Assembly: GCA_001574975.1 (NCBI GenBank)
Contig: KQ965781.1
Span: forward strand, 106,439 to 170,438
Origin: Gonapodya prolifera JEL478
Taxonomy: Eukaryota > Monoblepharomycota > Monoblepharidomycetes > Monoblepharidales > Gonapodyaceae
Direction of reading: 5' to 3'
Length of the DNA stretch: 64,000 nt
Shown: in pieces, positions 32,767-45,094 of the stretch
Numbering within the stretch: the stretch's first letter is position 1
Layout: each line of letters opens with the position of its first letter
Made by a program: the position numbers and the translations under genes
Notes under the pieces: generated by a model
What the model was told of the DNA's origin: nothing
The model's input: the letters and a program-made list of their open reading frames with translations, nothing else
Databases searched by the model: none

Positions 32767-34686
32767 CTTCTCCACCGACCAAAAGCCATCATCAGCACAC
32801 TCATCTTAGGTCTTGCAGGTGCTGCAGGCTTTGGAGTGTTCCTGTTCATTACGACACGAAAATCAAGCCCCGCCACCGCTCCCACAACGGCCCAGGCAGC
32901 TGTCGCCGCCGCAGCGGGCACTACGCGACCCTGGTCCGACTTTGCCACTACGACCACGACGACGCGACCGGTTCCAACGCCCAAGACATCTCCGGCTGTG
33001 TTGCCCCCGACGGGGAAATACTGGTTCGGAATGACTGTTGACAACACAACGGACATACCGATAGGCCATTGGACGCTAGATGGGAGGGGAGGCGTTCGAC
33101 CGATGCTTGGGGTATGTTTCATTTACGAATGTTTTGAATGGTCGTCGCGTCATAATGTATGGCGTATCACCACATCCACATCTTTCCAAAAAGCACATCT
33201 TCACTCTCCTCCAACCTCCAACCAATGCTTCCACGCCGACGGACATGGCTGACTACTATATGAGCTTTTTCGGCGGGATGCCCAGGAATAGTGTGCTCAT
33301 GTTCACGGTGGAAGCTTTCGATGGGATATCCGTCGACGAGGCACCAGACAACCAAATACAGACACTCGCCGATGCCTGGCGGGAGCTGAACATTCGAGGA
33401 TATCAAGTGCTGGTGAGACCGTGTCACGAAATGAACGGTGAGGGCTTGACTGCCATCTCGGCAGGCACGTTGTGACACATCTCGACCACTTATTGATCAA
33501 TGACACCCACGTTGCATCTACAGGTGGCTGGTACCCCTGGGGCCGCGTTCCGACGCTCTACCGTGAATTCTGGATCCGTTTCGCTACCATCGTGCGCGCG
33601 ACGGCACCCATAACTTCGCTCATATGGTCACCAACAATAAGCGACTCGTACCCTTACGACCTGCGCAAAGTACCGGCAAATGGATCAGCAGATATGGCGC
33701 TTTTAGATACCAACGGAAACGGCATACTGGACGGGGAAGACGATCCGTACGCGGCGTATTGGCCGGGGGATGAGTGGGTCGGTGAGTGTTAGGTTCTTGC
33801 AATATGTGTCTATCTTACGGTGTTTGCGACTTCTTCGTGACCGCAGATTGGGTGGGCGGGTCCGTGTACTACTATGGTCCAAGGTGATTGGTTTGTCGCC
33901 CTACGCTCATCGGATTTGAAATCAATCGTGATTTTTTTTGTGTGTGTGGGATTGTGTGTGTGCTTGCTTCCTTGGAATTCGCAACCTAAGATGGCCGTGT
34001 GAGTGATTTTCTGAGCGTTTTGTGCTGCAGTACGACTCTGACCGCACGACGCACTCTCACCAGATACGGACAACTTCGTCCCCGCTGGAACATGGTTAGA
34101 ACGTACCATCACTGGCAAAGTGACCCTTACTGGAGAGCAGCGTGGGCCGTCCTTCTACGACGTGTACAGCGCACAGAAAGGGAAACCGTTTATTTTCCCC
34201 GAAACTGCTATCTATCATTGGCCAAAGTGGGTGATTATGTCTTCTGCTTATGCGATTACTGATCAAACGTGTGCATGTCGGTCTCATAAAGTGGAACGGG
34301 AGCGACAGAGGTGGCTCAAAAGCAGGGCTTTTGGTAAGCAAGCAAACTTGCCTAGTCATCCACGATCACACTTTTTAAGATCGACCTTCTCAGGCGACTT
34401 GCACTCAACCGCACCACCATGGCACGCTTCCCTAACATTCGAGCCATGGCGTGGTTCGAAATTGCAAAGAATGAAGTAGCGTGGCAGAACCAATTGATTG
34501 ATTTCGCGATTAGCAGTGAGTTGTTTGACTCACGGTGAAGACTTTGCGGGCTTGGATTGATTTCAGTTTCATCTTATTTTTTTTGTCGCAGATAACTCGG
34601 ACATCTTTGCTGCATTTCTGAACGATGTCAAACCGCCAGGAAACGCGGATTCCGGTATTGATGCCAATATGTTTGCATGGGGCTAG
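32767..34686 (+). CDS. GH26-like glycoside hydrolase copy 2 (membrane-anchored, start uncertain)
   Basis: Exons: 32767-33111 (5' limit unknown), 33194-33437, 33524-33781, 33847-33883, 33991-33998, 34064-34226, 34292-34333, 34394-34515 and 34592-34686. Phases agree if an 8-base microexon is accepted. The product has a hydrophobic anchor (ISTLILGLAGAAGFGVFL), a Thr/Pro linker, then a GH26-like barrel: VRPCHEMNG followed by WYPWGR (acid/base Glu region), DWVGGSVYYYG, KPFIFPETA (probable nucleophile Glu) and NIRAMAWFEIAK. GH26 enzymes mostly cleave beta-mannans or mixed glucans. No ATG lies in the first exon's frame before 33030, and a TAA stands at 32764, so a short upstream exon must supply the start or the start has been lost. 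Confidence 0.65.
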
Positions 34687-34928
34687 ATGTCTTAGTGTAT
34701 TTGATTCGTAATCAGATTCACAGTAAGATTATGTAGGTAGTCAACTTGGAAGAAACCATCAAAAATATTCTATTGCTTGGGAACATCATCCCAAGCACTA
34801 ATTTGTTGCTATAGAGTGCTTGTAAAAAACGGTTTCAGAACTTCGTGTTGTGAAATGTGCCCCTGTCCGCAGCTCGCCATCCACCCACCTTCGTCCCCGA
34901 AAAAACCCCAGCACGCGCCCGGATTCGA

Positions 34929-37900
34929 ATGGGCGACGGGTGGAACCACGCGGGGGGTGGAAACCAGCAGCAGCACGGGGGAAACTTTGGGAATCAGATG
35001 GGCGGAATGTTCAACGTGGATCCGTCAACGGGACAGCCGTCGCTGGGATTCGGCCAGGCGCAGATGGGGCAGTCTGGCCTGGGGCAGATGCAGAACGGGT
35101 CGATGCTCAACGCGCACGCCGTTCTCGCAGCACTCAACTCGCGGCGCGCACAGATGGCAGCCGCGCAGTACCAGCAGAACCAACTTGGACAGCAGTTGGG
35201 CGGAGGGGACCAAGGCGCAAATGGCGGCGGTGTGCTGTGGGGCGCCGGGTGGGGTGGGGCAGGTGGTGTTGGTGGTCGGTCCACGTCTGCCAATTTCGCC
35301 CAGTCACTGCTCAAGACAGATCCACGAAACGCACCAACTACGTCGGCACAGAACGGTCTCGGCGCAATGGTTCTCGAGATGTTCCAGCAGGACACAACCT
35401 CCTCCTCACCGTCTGACTCCCTCGCGTCCGTCACGGCAGCCTATCAACGTGCCCTGTCAAACTCCTCCGGAGTCAACAACTGGGGCTCGCCCGCCCTCCC
35501 ACCATCGACCTCCGCCTCTCAGCATGCCGCGACATCCCCGCATGCCCTCCAATCTGCCCTCATCGCCCAACTCGCCCGCGTCAACCAAAACGCTACCTCG
35601 TCCCTGCCTGGTTCTGCATCCCCGGGATACCCCACACGCGGCCCCTCGTCCGTTTCCACAAGCGACTCACCCTTCATGGACGCCACGTCGCCCGGCTCAT
35701 CCCCCTATACGTCTAGCGCCCCACCTACTCCCGCCCAACGCTCTCTCTCCACCTCGTCTGGGATCCAGCTCCACCCTGCACTCGCCACGTCCCGCTCCAT
35801 GGACGCACTCCGTGCGGGTTCCGGAGGGGACTCTACGCCCACCTTGTTCGGCGCAACTGGAGCCGGAGCCGGCGGTGGTGGGAGGGGCACCATGTCGGCC
35901 CTGCAAGCCAAACAGCTGCAGCAGCTCATGATGGGCATGCGGAACCAGCAAGAACGGGCGCAAGCACAGGCACTGGGGCAGGGACAGGAGCAGATGCAGG
36001 TTATGGGGTTTGGACTGGGACTGGGGCAGGCGAATATGGGGCAGGCGGCCGGGCAAGGCCAGTCCTGTCCCACCACCACCACAGGCTTGCCGTCCGCATT
36101 GGTTGACCCGTTGTCAAAGTACGCCAACCTTCTCTCCTCCTCTTCCGTCACCACCTCCACATGGCCCTCTACCTCCACATCCTCCGCCACCGCCACCTCC
36201 TCCGCACAAGTACAGGCACGGGCTCCAACCCTCCCCACAGGTGTCGTCTTGGGATACGGCGCCCTGGACGAAGAGCTGGCGCGGGAGTACCTCACGATGC
36301 CTGTTGATGTGGACGACGACGGTGGTGCTGACTTTTCCGCCGAACCCGCCTCACCCGCCGAACCTTTAGAGGCCACACCCACGCACGCGCCGGCGCCAGA
36401 TCCGGGTCCGGATGTTGACGCGCAGGAGGACGGGACTGGTGACGGAGAAGGGCAAGGAGAGCGGGAAAGGGAAAGGGAAAGGGAAGGAGAGGAGTTTGAC
36501 GCGGCGGAATACATCGAGACGGCGCTGGATAGGATTTTGGATGGGGATGGGGACGGGGATGGTGATGGTGATGGTGGGGTGGAGATGGGGGGTGGGGAAG
36601 GCAAGGGGGATGCGGACAAAGACAGACGAGCCTCCACCGGCACCAGCACAGGGGCTACCCGACACGCAGGGGAATCGTTCGAGTCGCTTCTATTCGCCCC
36701 GCCCAGTCCCACCTCTCCTTCCGATCCCGCTCCCGCTCCACCACCCGACACCGGGGCTCCCACTGCACCGTCAACACCCCCCGACCGCCTCGCGACCGCC
36801 TCGCCTCCATCCCGCCCTACATCCACCGCACCCGCAAACCAGCCGCGCCGCCACCCCGCGCTCCTCTGCGACCGCTCTGTCAACTCGTACCTCGCGAGGG
36901 AAAGCTTGCACAGAGCCGCGATGGCCGAACAAGCCGAACGCGAGCTCGCCATGACTGAGAAGATCGCCGGCCGAAACGCGGAAGCCGTGGCGGAGAACGC
37001 GCGCCGGGAGCAGCGGTGGGCAGTCGTTCGTGCGGCCACCGCTTCGGCGGCTGCGGCTGCGTCGGCGGGAGGAGCAGGGAAGAGACACGCCGCTGCTGCA
37101 GCGGCAGCTTTGGTGGCGAAGGGGGACGTTTATAATGTGGTTACGGACGGTAAGGGAGGGGACGGTCCTATTGGGGGTGTGAGACGCTCTGTGAGGGGGC
37201 AGGTGTGGCGGTGTCTGGGGCATAGAGAGCAGGAGCAGCAGCCGGATGCGCAGACGGAGGAGCAGGTGGGAGGTTTAGTGCCTGTGCGGATCGACGTTGA
37301 AACGGACAAGGGACGGATTCGGGACGTGTTTTGTTGGGGTGTTGGAGGTGGGTGCTTATGTACTCGTGGATGCTGTTGACTTCGAGCACGTGTTGACATG
37401 CGTGGTGTCTGATAGCCTCCGAGATCTCCCCCGACGTGTTCGCGGCGCAGATGTGCGTAGACCTGGGCATCATGGGCCACTCGGCGTCGTTGGTCGCGCA
37501 GGAAGTGGCGCGGCAGGTCCGTGAGCAGGTCGAGAAGTAAGTACTATGCCTGCGAAGGAGGCCCGTTGCCCCGTATGAGTTTGACGCGTGGTCCAGTTTT
37601 AGGCTTCATGCGGCGGCGATGAGCAGGGAGGTGATGTGGATGCGGGATGGTGCAGGCGTGGAGGACTTCGATGAGGAGGCCAGGAGGAACAGGGTTGCGG
37701 AGGAGGAGGGGTGGGGGATGTTGATTACGGTGAACGTGAGTTGTTTGCTGTAGGGGGGTGAGACACGGGCTCTGGTATGACCCTTTGCCCCAATACTAGA
37801 TCCATGTTACAGTAGGAAACCTTACGTTGATTGATAAGTTGGAGTGGGACGCATCGTCGGCGAGAGCCAGCCCGGAGGAAGTGGCGGTGCAGACAGCGCG

Positions 37901-39260
37901 GGATTTAGGGTTGGGCGGAGAGTTTGCGTGAGTTCATATTCTATCCTAGTGCTGTGCTATACCCCATGTCTGTACCCATTTACGTATCATAGCACCGCGA
38001 TCGCTCACCAAATTCGCGAACAAGTCTATGCTCATCTCAAAACCTTCATTCTTCTCGGTCTTCCCCCAGACGGGTCCATCCCGCCCGACCCCGACGACGA
38101 CATCTCCGAGGCCATTCTGCCCCCCGTATCTGCGCGTCGAGCCGCGCAGGAATCGAGAAGACCTGTGTGGGAGCGTGAGGTGTGGACACCGAAGCTGGAG
38201 AGGTTCCACGGTGAGGAGACGGGTGATGCGCAGGCTCCGAAGGATAAGGAGAAGGCCGAAAAGGATTCGAAAAAAAGGCGGAGAGTCTTGGCCAGGGGGA
38301 GGCGGGTCACAGTTGCATTGCCGGATAGGGAGCCCGTGAAAACGCTGCGGACGCCCTTGGGTGGGTTGGGATTCGGGACAGCGCCGCTGGTCGCCGGTCC
38401 CGTAGGATTGACCCAGCTGACCGCGGGAGGTAGGGCAAGGAGAGCCGCTGCGCCCCAGTTCGGGGCGGAAGGGGAGGTGGTGGGGCATTGGAGGGATGTG
38501 GTGAGCAACTCGGGAGCGGTTGAGACAGGTGAGCGGTTCGTTGGGTTCCAGGCGGAGAATGGTGCACTTACTGTTCTTCTAACGATGATAAGATGCGTCG
38601 TCGGACTACTGTACAGATTGTGGCGCTGTGGTCGTGGACGGGTTTCGGAGACTAAAGGACGACGGGAAGTTCCACGAGAAGTTTTGGTGTCGAGCATGCT
38701 GTGAGTTGCAGTCCTTACCCTTTGCCGCTACTATTGTTTTAATGTACCTTGCGCTTTTAGCCGTAAACCGAACACGTTTGGAATCGATCGTACGTTCCAA
38801 CGCTGATCCTGACCCTCTGGCATCCATGTTCGACGCTACACCTGATCTATCTGCTCTTGAGCCAGTTCCACACCTACCTAGTACGAAGCCGTCAAACTCA
38901 AAAACTCTCCTTGTTCCCGCAAACGGGAACCCGCTCGACAATCACGACGTTATCCCGGACGATAACCTTGTACCCTGGGCCCGGGCCTTCCGCAATCGCC
39001 TCCGCGTGGAGTACCCTGACGATCGCTTCGAGCTCGTGCTGGCGCCGGACATCAAGAGTACCGTGGACCTCACGAATCCAGATGTTCAACTTGACGGCTG
39101 GTCAATCCGCATCGTGTGCGTGGATTGCCCTACGCGATTGTACATGACGGGTCCCGCAAACACGCTTGGAAACTTTGAGACGCACTTAAAAAATCGAGGT
39201 CATCGAACGAGCGTGACCATGCGGGTCGCTTCGGAGCAGTATCACGGCATGCGTGATTGA
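34929..39260 (+). CDS. SNF5: Snf5/SMARCB1-family chromatin-remodelling subunit, about 1314 residues
   Basis: Exons: 34929-37347, 37416-37536, 37603-37735, 37800-37927, 37993-38528, 38593-38700 and 38761-39260; total length is a multiple of three. ATG 34929 is the first in frame. Residues 1-780 are low-complexity (Gln/Gly/Met, then Ser/Pro, then Glu/Asp), as in fungal Snf5. Two SNF5 repeats follow: PVRIDVETDKGRIRDVFCW to QVREQVEK (about 783-848) and HVTVGNLTLIDKLEWD to IAHQIREQVYAHLK (about 890-950). A four-cysteine motif lies near 1119-1148 (CTDCGAV...FWCRAC, GATA-like but with a 22-residue loop). The last exon adds a C2H2-like motif (CVDCPTRLY...ETHLKNRGH). Snf5 is a core SWI/SNF subunit acting in the nucleus. 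The double zinc-binding tail is the unusual part. Confidence 0.88.
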
Positions 39261-39517
39261 TCGAGGTGGCGTGGCCTTTATGGGCCAAGAGGAATCACGT
39301 TTTGTTTGGTTATGACCCATTGTATCATTTAATAATTCACTACCACTGCACCTGTCCCGTCGACGTAAGCGGTTCAGTTCAGCTCGCATGGACAGGTACA
39401 ACGTTACTTTTGGTTCGCATGGGACGTTACTCCGTCCCAGTACTACTCCCTTCAGGTATGTAGAATATGTATCTATTTACGGTGGTGTACACATCTTCAG
39501 AGCTATTACTGTGAAAT
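39261..39517. other. Convergent intergenic region
   Basis: About 260 bp between the Snf5 stop and the end of the minus-strand carboxylase remnant. AT-rich, no gene seen. Confidence 0.4.
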
Positions 39518-42500
39518 CTACCAAGTGTCAACGCATGGTCGCCTCTTCGCCTGACCTGGAACGTAGCCCTGCATAAGCGTGGCAAGGAACCATAATGCCA
39601 AGAGATTGATCGGACAAGGCGATATTCGTGTTGCCGTGATAGAAGTAGAAAGCCTGGGGTCATTCGGTAGTCTCTCACCTTCCCATTCACGCCCGCCTTC
39701 AAGCCCGACATAATCCACTTTCTGGAAACTGCAGGATCAATCACATTGTCGATGTTAAGTGACTCAGCGGCTCGGAGAGACTTCCCGGACTCGTAAAGTT
39801 GAGCGAGAGCCTGATTGCAAACGCTCGGTTTGAGATTATCGAAGTACGAGAAACCTGATGATACCAACCGCGTTTTCGGCCGCAAGTCGCTCTTGGGGAT
39901 CCTTGATGGCCGCCAGTTCATTTCGGTACGCTAAGCGGACTGCACCTTCAAGTCCCATTCCCCTGGGTTGGAAGCAATCACCGTCAGCACGTGGCGGTAT
40001 ATTCTTGAGGTCCGTTCAAATAGAACTTACCCAAACTCTCTATGAGCGGCAACCACGGTTGAAATTCACCCAAGAAGGTCAATTTCTGAAAAAAAAAAAA
40101 AAAAAAAAAGTCGAGGTTGACATGACGAAGACCTACCCTGTTGGCCTGTCGGTGATTTTTATCAGTGAGTGTTTATGAATGGAGAAGAAATACAACCGAG
40201 AATCAAAACTCGACAAGAAACCGTGAACAGAGGTCCGTGGAAGCTTCCTCCACACACTGCAGTTCGTTGAAGAAGCGTGTTAAAGAACATTGGGAGATTC
40301 CCTCGCGTGTGAAGAGACAGTTCACTTACTCGCTTGAGCGCCAAGACCGTATCCCTTTCTCAGCACAATTGTGAAGAATGAACCGAGAGGGATCCTGCAG
40401 CAACAAACATTCGAGCGACATTTCGAACTACCGCTGTTTTCTCTGTGAGAGGTGAAAGATTTATTGCAGGGTCAGATAAAATCACTGTCTTGGGTGCGCT
40501 TACCGTACTCCGGTCCCACCATAAACCCATGAGTGCCACAGAGGGATACAATTGGGATATCATAAGCATCGCAAAGTTGCATGAACCTTGCTGCTTTGTC
40601 ACCTAAAGACTTGACTTGTAAGAAAACTGCAATCGTCGCAATTAAAGGGTTCATACAGACCTCCATCGGCATCGATGGCACCTCCCAGATGAGTGCAGTT
40701 GTTGGCCAACAACCCCACAGCTCTTCCTTCGATACGGGCGAACGCAGTGACCATCCCAACTGCCCATTGGGGTCGTAGTTCGAGAATACTTCCTTCGTCG
40801 AAGGAGCTCCATGACACTTCGTACATTGCACGTCCGGAGGCGATTCTCGGGGATATCGCTTCGGAGGAGCCGTTGGTCTGCGCAGCGCCATTCACGAAGC
40901 GGACCCTGGAAATAGCTTGCACAGTTATACTCGTTAGATATGGCGAAGTTTATGTGTTTGAGCATAAAACATGAGAGCCGAACCTCAGATATTTCTTGGC
41001 AGTTGCTGTAGCCTCAGTCCCATCCTTCACGAGAACGTCTTTTGGGATAAACTTAGATTTGAAATGAACCAGAGCACAATAACATAGAAATGTGCATACC
41101 GATGACACTGAGTAGAATTCGATAAAATAAGATAAGGTATCCGACAGCTAAAAGGTATGACTACTCACCCGTTAAAATTCTGTACTTCCACTGGCCCAAC
41201 TTCCGTTGGTTTGAACACTCCGAGTCCACCACCCTCTATCATCGCAGGACCACCCATTCCAATTTTAGATCCTTCAGTTGCAATTATAACATCGCACTAA
41301 AAGGACAGAGTGTAAGCGCGGGATTTGAATTTCGTCATGAATCTACTCACAGTCCCTAACAACGCAGTGTTGCCAGGGAAGCAATATCCGGTAGTGATGC
41401 CGATCATGGGTACAAGCCCGGAAAGTCTTCCGAACTAAAACAGTGGCCCAAATCTTTTGGCTGACTGGATTCACGACAGAAGATATATTTGCTCACATGC
41501 CGGAAGGTCAAAATATCGAGTCCACCACTGTTGGAGAGACTTTCTATATCACCTGGGCGACCACCGCCTCCCTCGCAGTAGAAAACCACGGGCAGGGGGT
41601 ATTCCCAAGCGAGTTGGAACATGCGATCCTTCTCTGTGGAGGAAAAATAAAATAGCAAATGAGATGAGGTGAAGGAATATGATAACAGAGGAGCCTCACT
41701 TTTATGGTTGAACACTCCTTGAGTACCCGCGAGAACCTTTTCCGGAATGATCCGAAATCAAAATAAGCAAAAGTCTACACAAGTTACAAGCACGCTCACG
41801 GTATAATCGTAGGCAAACACCATCACCCTGGAGCGGGTCTCTTCAAAGTGCTTTCCATTCACGTGCCCGATTCCCCTGCAATAACAACAACCATATTCAC
41901 TATTGCGCACGAAAAGATAGCAATCATCCATGACACGCTAGTACTCACATAACCATTCCATCCGCCGGCGTCTGTTTGAAGCTCCTCCATCGACCTCCGC
42001 GCCTTTTGCGCCGCAATAACCAACCCGCCGCACTCCATGAAGCTGCCCGGATCACACAGATCGGCGATATTTTCTCGCGCGGTCCTCTTGTTCAACTTTC
42101 TCCGGCGCGCGACGGCATCGGGCCGTCCTTCGTCCATGGTATTATAGTGACGCCGAATTGTCTCAGCGAGGTCCGACGGATGTGATCCAGATCTTGTCCT
42201 GCGGTTTCTGAGGTGGCGTCCGTAGCAAGGATAGTTCGATGAATAGGATGGGAGCGGATTTTGGAAGAGTGACGTTCGGAGCTGCGACAATGAGTCTGAG
42301 CAAATCGGCATATCATGAGCACAACCTTACCAAAACAAGGCGAAACTCTGCAACGCTCACCGCACAATACCAGCCACCTCCGCAAAAGCCACATGTTCCA
42401 TCTTCATCGCATTCAGCACCGCAACTTGCTGTCCCTTCTTGACCATATCCCCGACTTTAACATCGATCGACACAATGGTCGACTGCATCGGCGCAACGAC

Positions 42501-44850
42501 AGGATCCGTTCCCGGGGGTCCTTGCACCGACCTCGCACTTGGGCGCCAATTGCGGAAATCGAAGGTCCCGACACGGTGGTGGAGAAGAACAGTGGCTTGG
42601 AAACAGCCACCGCCGTCGTCGATCCATCCCACCCCGCCTTCTTGCACAACCTATCCAACTCGTCATCAATCAACCTCGTATGTATCCCCACTGCCTTCCC
42701 CGACCTGTCGCCCATCTCCACCACCGCCGGGTCCGTCAACACGGCTCGCAGAAACCGCACTGTGGTCTCCAGCCCTCGATCTTGAGCTCGTCCAGGGCCC
42801 TGACGCAACCTCGGAACACATCCGAAAGAAGACTGCGGGGGGATGAGAGGATGACTTTGGCGAGGAGAGGGTCGAAGTTGGGGTTCGTTCGGTACCCGGA
42901 GTAGCCGGTGTGGTCGACGCGAGTACCGCGGCCGGAGGGTGGCTCAAATGATGCCAGGACGCCTATCAGAGGGAATGAGCATTTTGAGCTTGCCCAATAT
43001 TGAGTTATGTAGGTCCTCGGATACTCACCTCCAGCCGTCGAGACCCACAACAGCGTTCCCTGAACCATTTCCACCTTCTCCATCTGCACGTACGCCCACC
43101 CAACGTCATACATCATTAGCACAACGGCTCATTTCCCCAAACCACCCATTCCACCCACATTAACTCTCAACTGCACAGCCCACCCGGCCGGTCTCGGCAC
43201 GTCCTCTTGCCTCCCGAAACCGAGCACCGTGTCGCGCAGCGCCGTGGGAGGGTTGAGGGCGAAATGGAGTTGGGTTGAGACGAGATCGACGTCGAGGATT
43301 TCTTCGGTGGCGGTGTGTTCTGGGGTGGCGTATGGGGAGAGAAGTGTTCTGGTCCACACGTTGGAGCCAAACCAACAAACAAGCTGCACGCTCACCAACT
43401 TGCACCCTCGGATTCGCCTCGATGAAAAACCACTTCCCATCCTCCCTCTCCCCGCCGACCACAAGGAACTCCCACGTTCCCAACCCCTCATACCCGACTT
43501 CCATCGCCATATTCACACTCGCCTTCCCCAGTGCGTCGGAAAGGGCGGGGTGGAGGTAGGGCGCGGGTGCGATCTCGATGATTTTTTAGTGTCGTCGTTG
43601 CAGCGTACAGTCCCGTGTGTGGAGGTGCAAAGGGGGGGAGGCGAAGGTTGGGGATTTGGGGGAGACGATTTGGACTTCGATGCTGGGAACGGTTGATGAA
43701 TAGTGCTGGGGTGTAGATAAGTTCAAATCTCCCTACTCACTGCCTCGCTTTCGCCAACAATGCCTCCACACTGACGTAAGAACCAACCAAACAAACCACC
43801 GCACCTCGTTACTACTTCTTCACCCGACACCGCCAATCAAACAATATTCTCACTAGACTTCATCCCGTCCAAACGCTGCTTTGGCCTCGCTCTTGCACCG
43901 CGCGTAAGCGTCGGCGAGTGCGTCGGGGGTTGTCACGATCCGCATGCCCCGGCCCTGAAAAGAATAGAATGTGTTTGGGTGACCACGTAAATCTGCGTCC
44001 GGCAGGATATCAGCCTCCGACGGTCTTCTCGGTCAGCGCTTCGGGCTTAGGCCTCGCGCCCCAGTCAGTTCTATCGTACTTAGGTCCTCTGTGCGCTCGC
44101 TCCACTCTCACGTCCCGGCACTCCTTCCATTCCCCCACCTTCACTCGAATTACTCACCCCACCGCCAAACAAAGCCTTGACGATAATACCACCATACACC
44201 CCCTGCTTGAACTCCTTCGACCCAAACACGCCCTTTGCGAACCACGCGGCCTCGTCGAGTGTCGTCGCGCGCTGCGTGCCTGGAACTGTCGGTACACAAC
44301 TTCGACGATCAAAGGGAGACTCAATTACTGATTTCCCCCATAAAAGCCCGACGATATACGGTCTCACCATTTCATCGCCAACTCTCGAGCCTTTGCCTTA
44401 TCCCCAAACACCTCAAACACCTCTGGCCTCGGACCCACGAAGATGACACCTTCCTCCTTACACCGCCTCTCCAACTCCGCACTCTCCGAAAGAAACCCGT
44501 AGCCCGGGTGCACAGCGACCGCATTGACGCTCTTGGCTGCCTTCACGATCTGCTCGACGTCGAGGTACGCCGCGGCACCCGTGCCGGCGAGGGACCGCGG
44601 CGTCGGTTTTGCGCGTGTGGAGGGAGGTCGAGTCGTCGGGCGAGAATACGGAGACGGTGCGTAGGTTGAGTGAGGAGGCCGCGGAGGCGATTCTGGCGGT
44701 GGAAGGTGAGATGCCGTGGTGGGTGACAGAACGTCGGAGTGGAGGGAATGCACGTACCGAAGAGCGATTTCGCCCCGATTTGCGATCAAAATGGCAGGTC
44801 TGGTGTCATCATGGTCCGCTGAGCGATCCGTGCCCTTTGCGGTCGAGGGG
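39518..44850 (-). pseudogene. Broken biotin carboxylase / BCCP / carboxyltransferase fusion
   Basis: Domain order on the minus strand: biotin carboxylase (RPAILIANRGEIALR near 44800; GYGFLSESAELERRC; IVKALFGGG; FIEANPRVQ; PPSGRGTRVDHTGYSGYR), a biotinyl domain with the attachment lysine (VLNAMKMEH near 42430), then carboxyltransferase (DLCDPGSFMECG, GTQGVFNHK, CEGGGGRPGD, GGLDILTF, DIPIVSLCGTHGFMVGPE) to a basic RRPCVDTW end. This matches single-chain acyl-CoA carboxylases of about 1000-1100 residues. The order and most splice sites survive, but there are about six lesions: frame shifts near 44600, 42805, 42510, 41980 and 40830, and a TAA at 43586-43588 where QRRHQK is expected. A poly-A run near 40090 is intronic. 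The 5' start is not defined. Substrate (acetyl-, propionyl- or longer acyl-CoA) cannot be told. Confidence 0.75.
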
Positions 44851-45094
44851 GGCGAGGTGAGAACTGAGGGACGAGATTCTTTGCGACGGACGGGTTCTGC
44901 TGGCTGATTGCGGACGCGGGCGGCGACGTTTCCGAAGGCGGACGTTTGCCAGGGAAGTTCACTATCATTGGGCGACAGTGAGAGTGTATTGGGCTGCCGA
45001 AGGTGGTGCCGATCGTGCCAAACCATCCAATATGGCAACTCAGATTTTACTTCCGATGGAAAGCTAACACTGACGATAATGTCGCAACATATAC

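Noticed and set aside
35705-37039. 444-codon minus-strand frame opposite Snf5 exon 1
   Set aside because: Same antisense shadow effect over low-complexity coding sequence. The plus strand continues into conserved SNF5 repeats.
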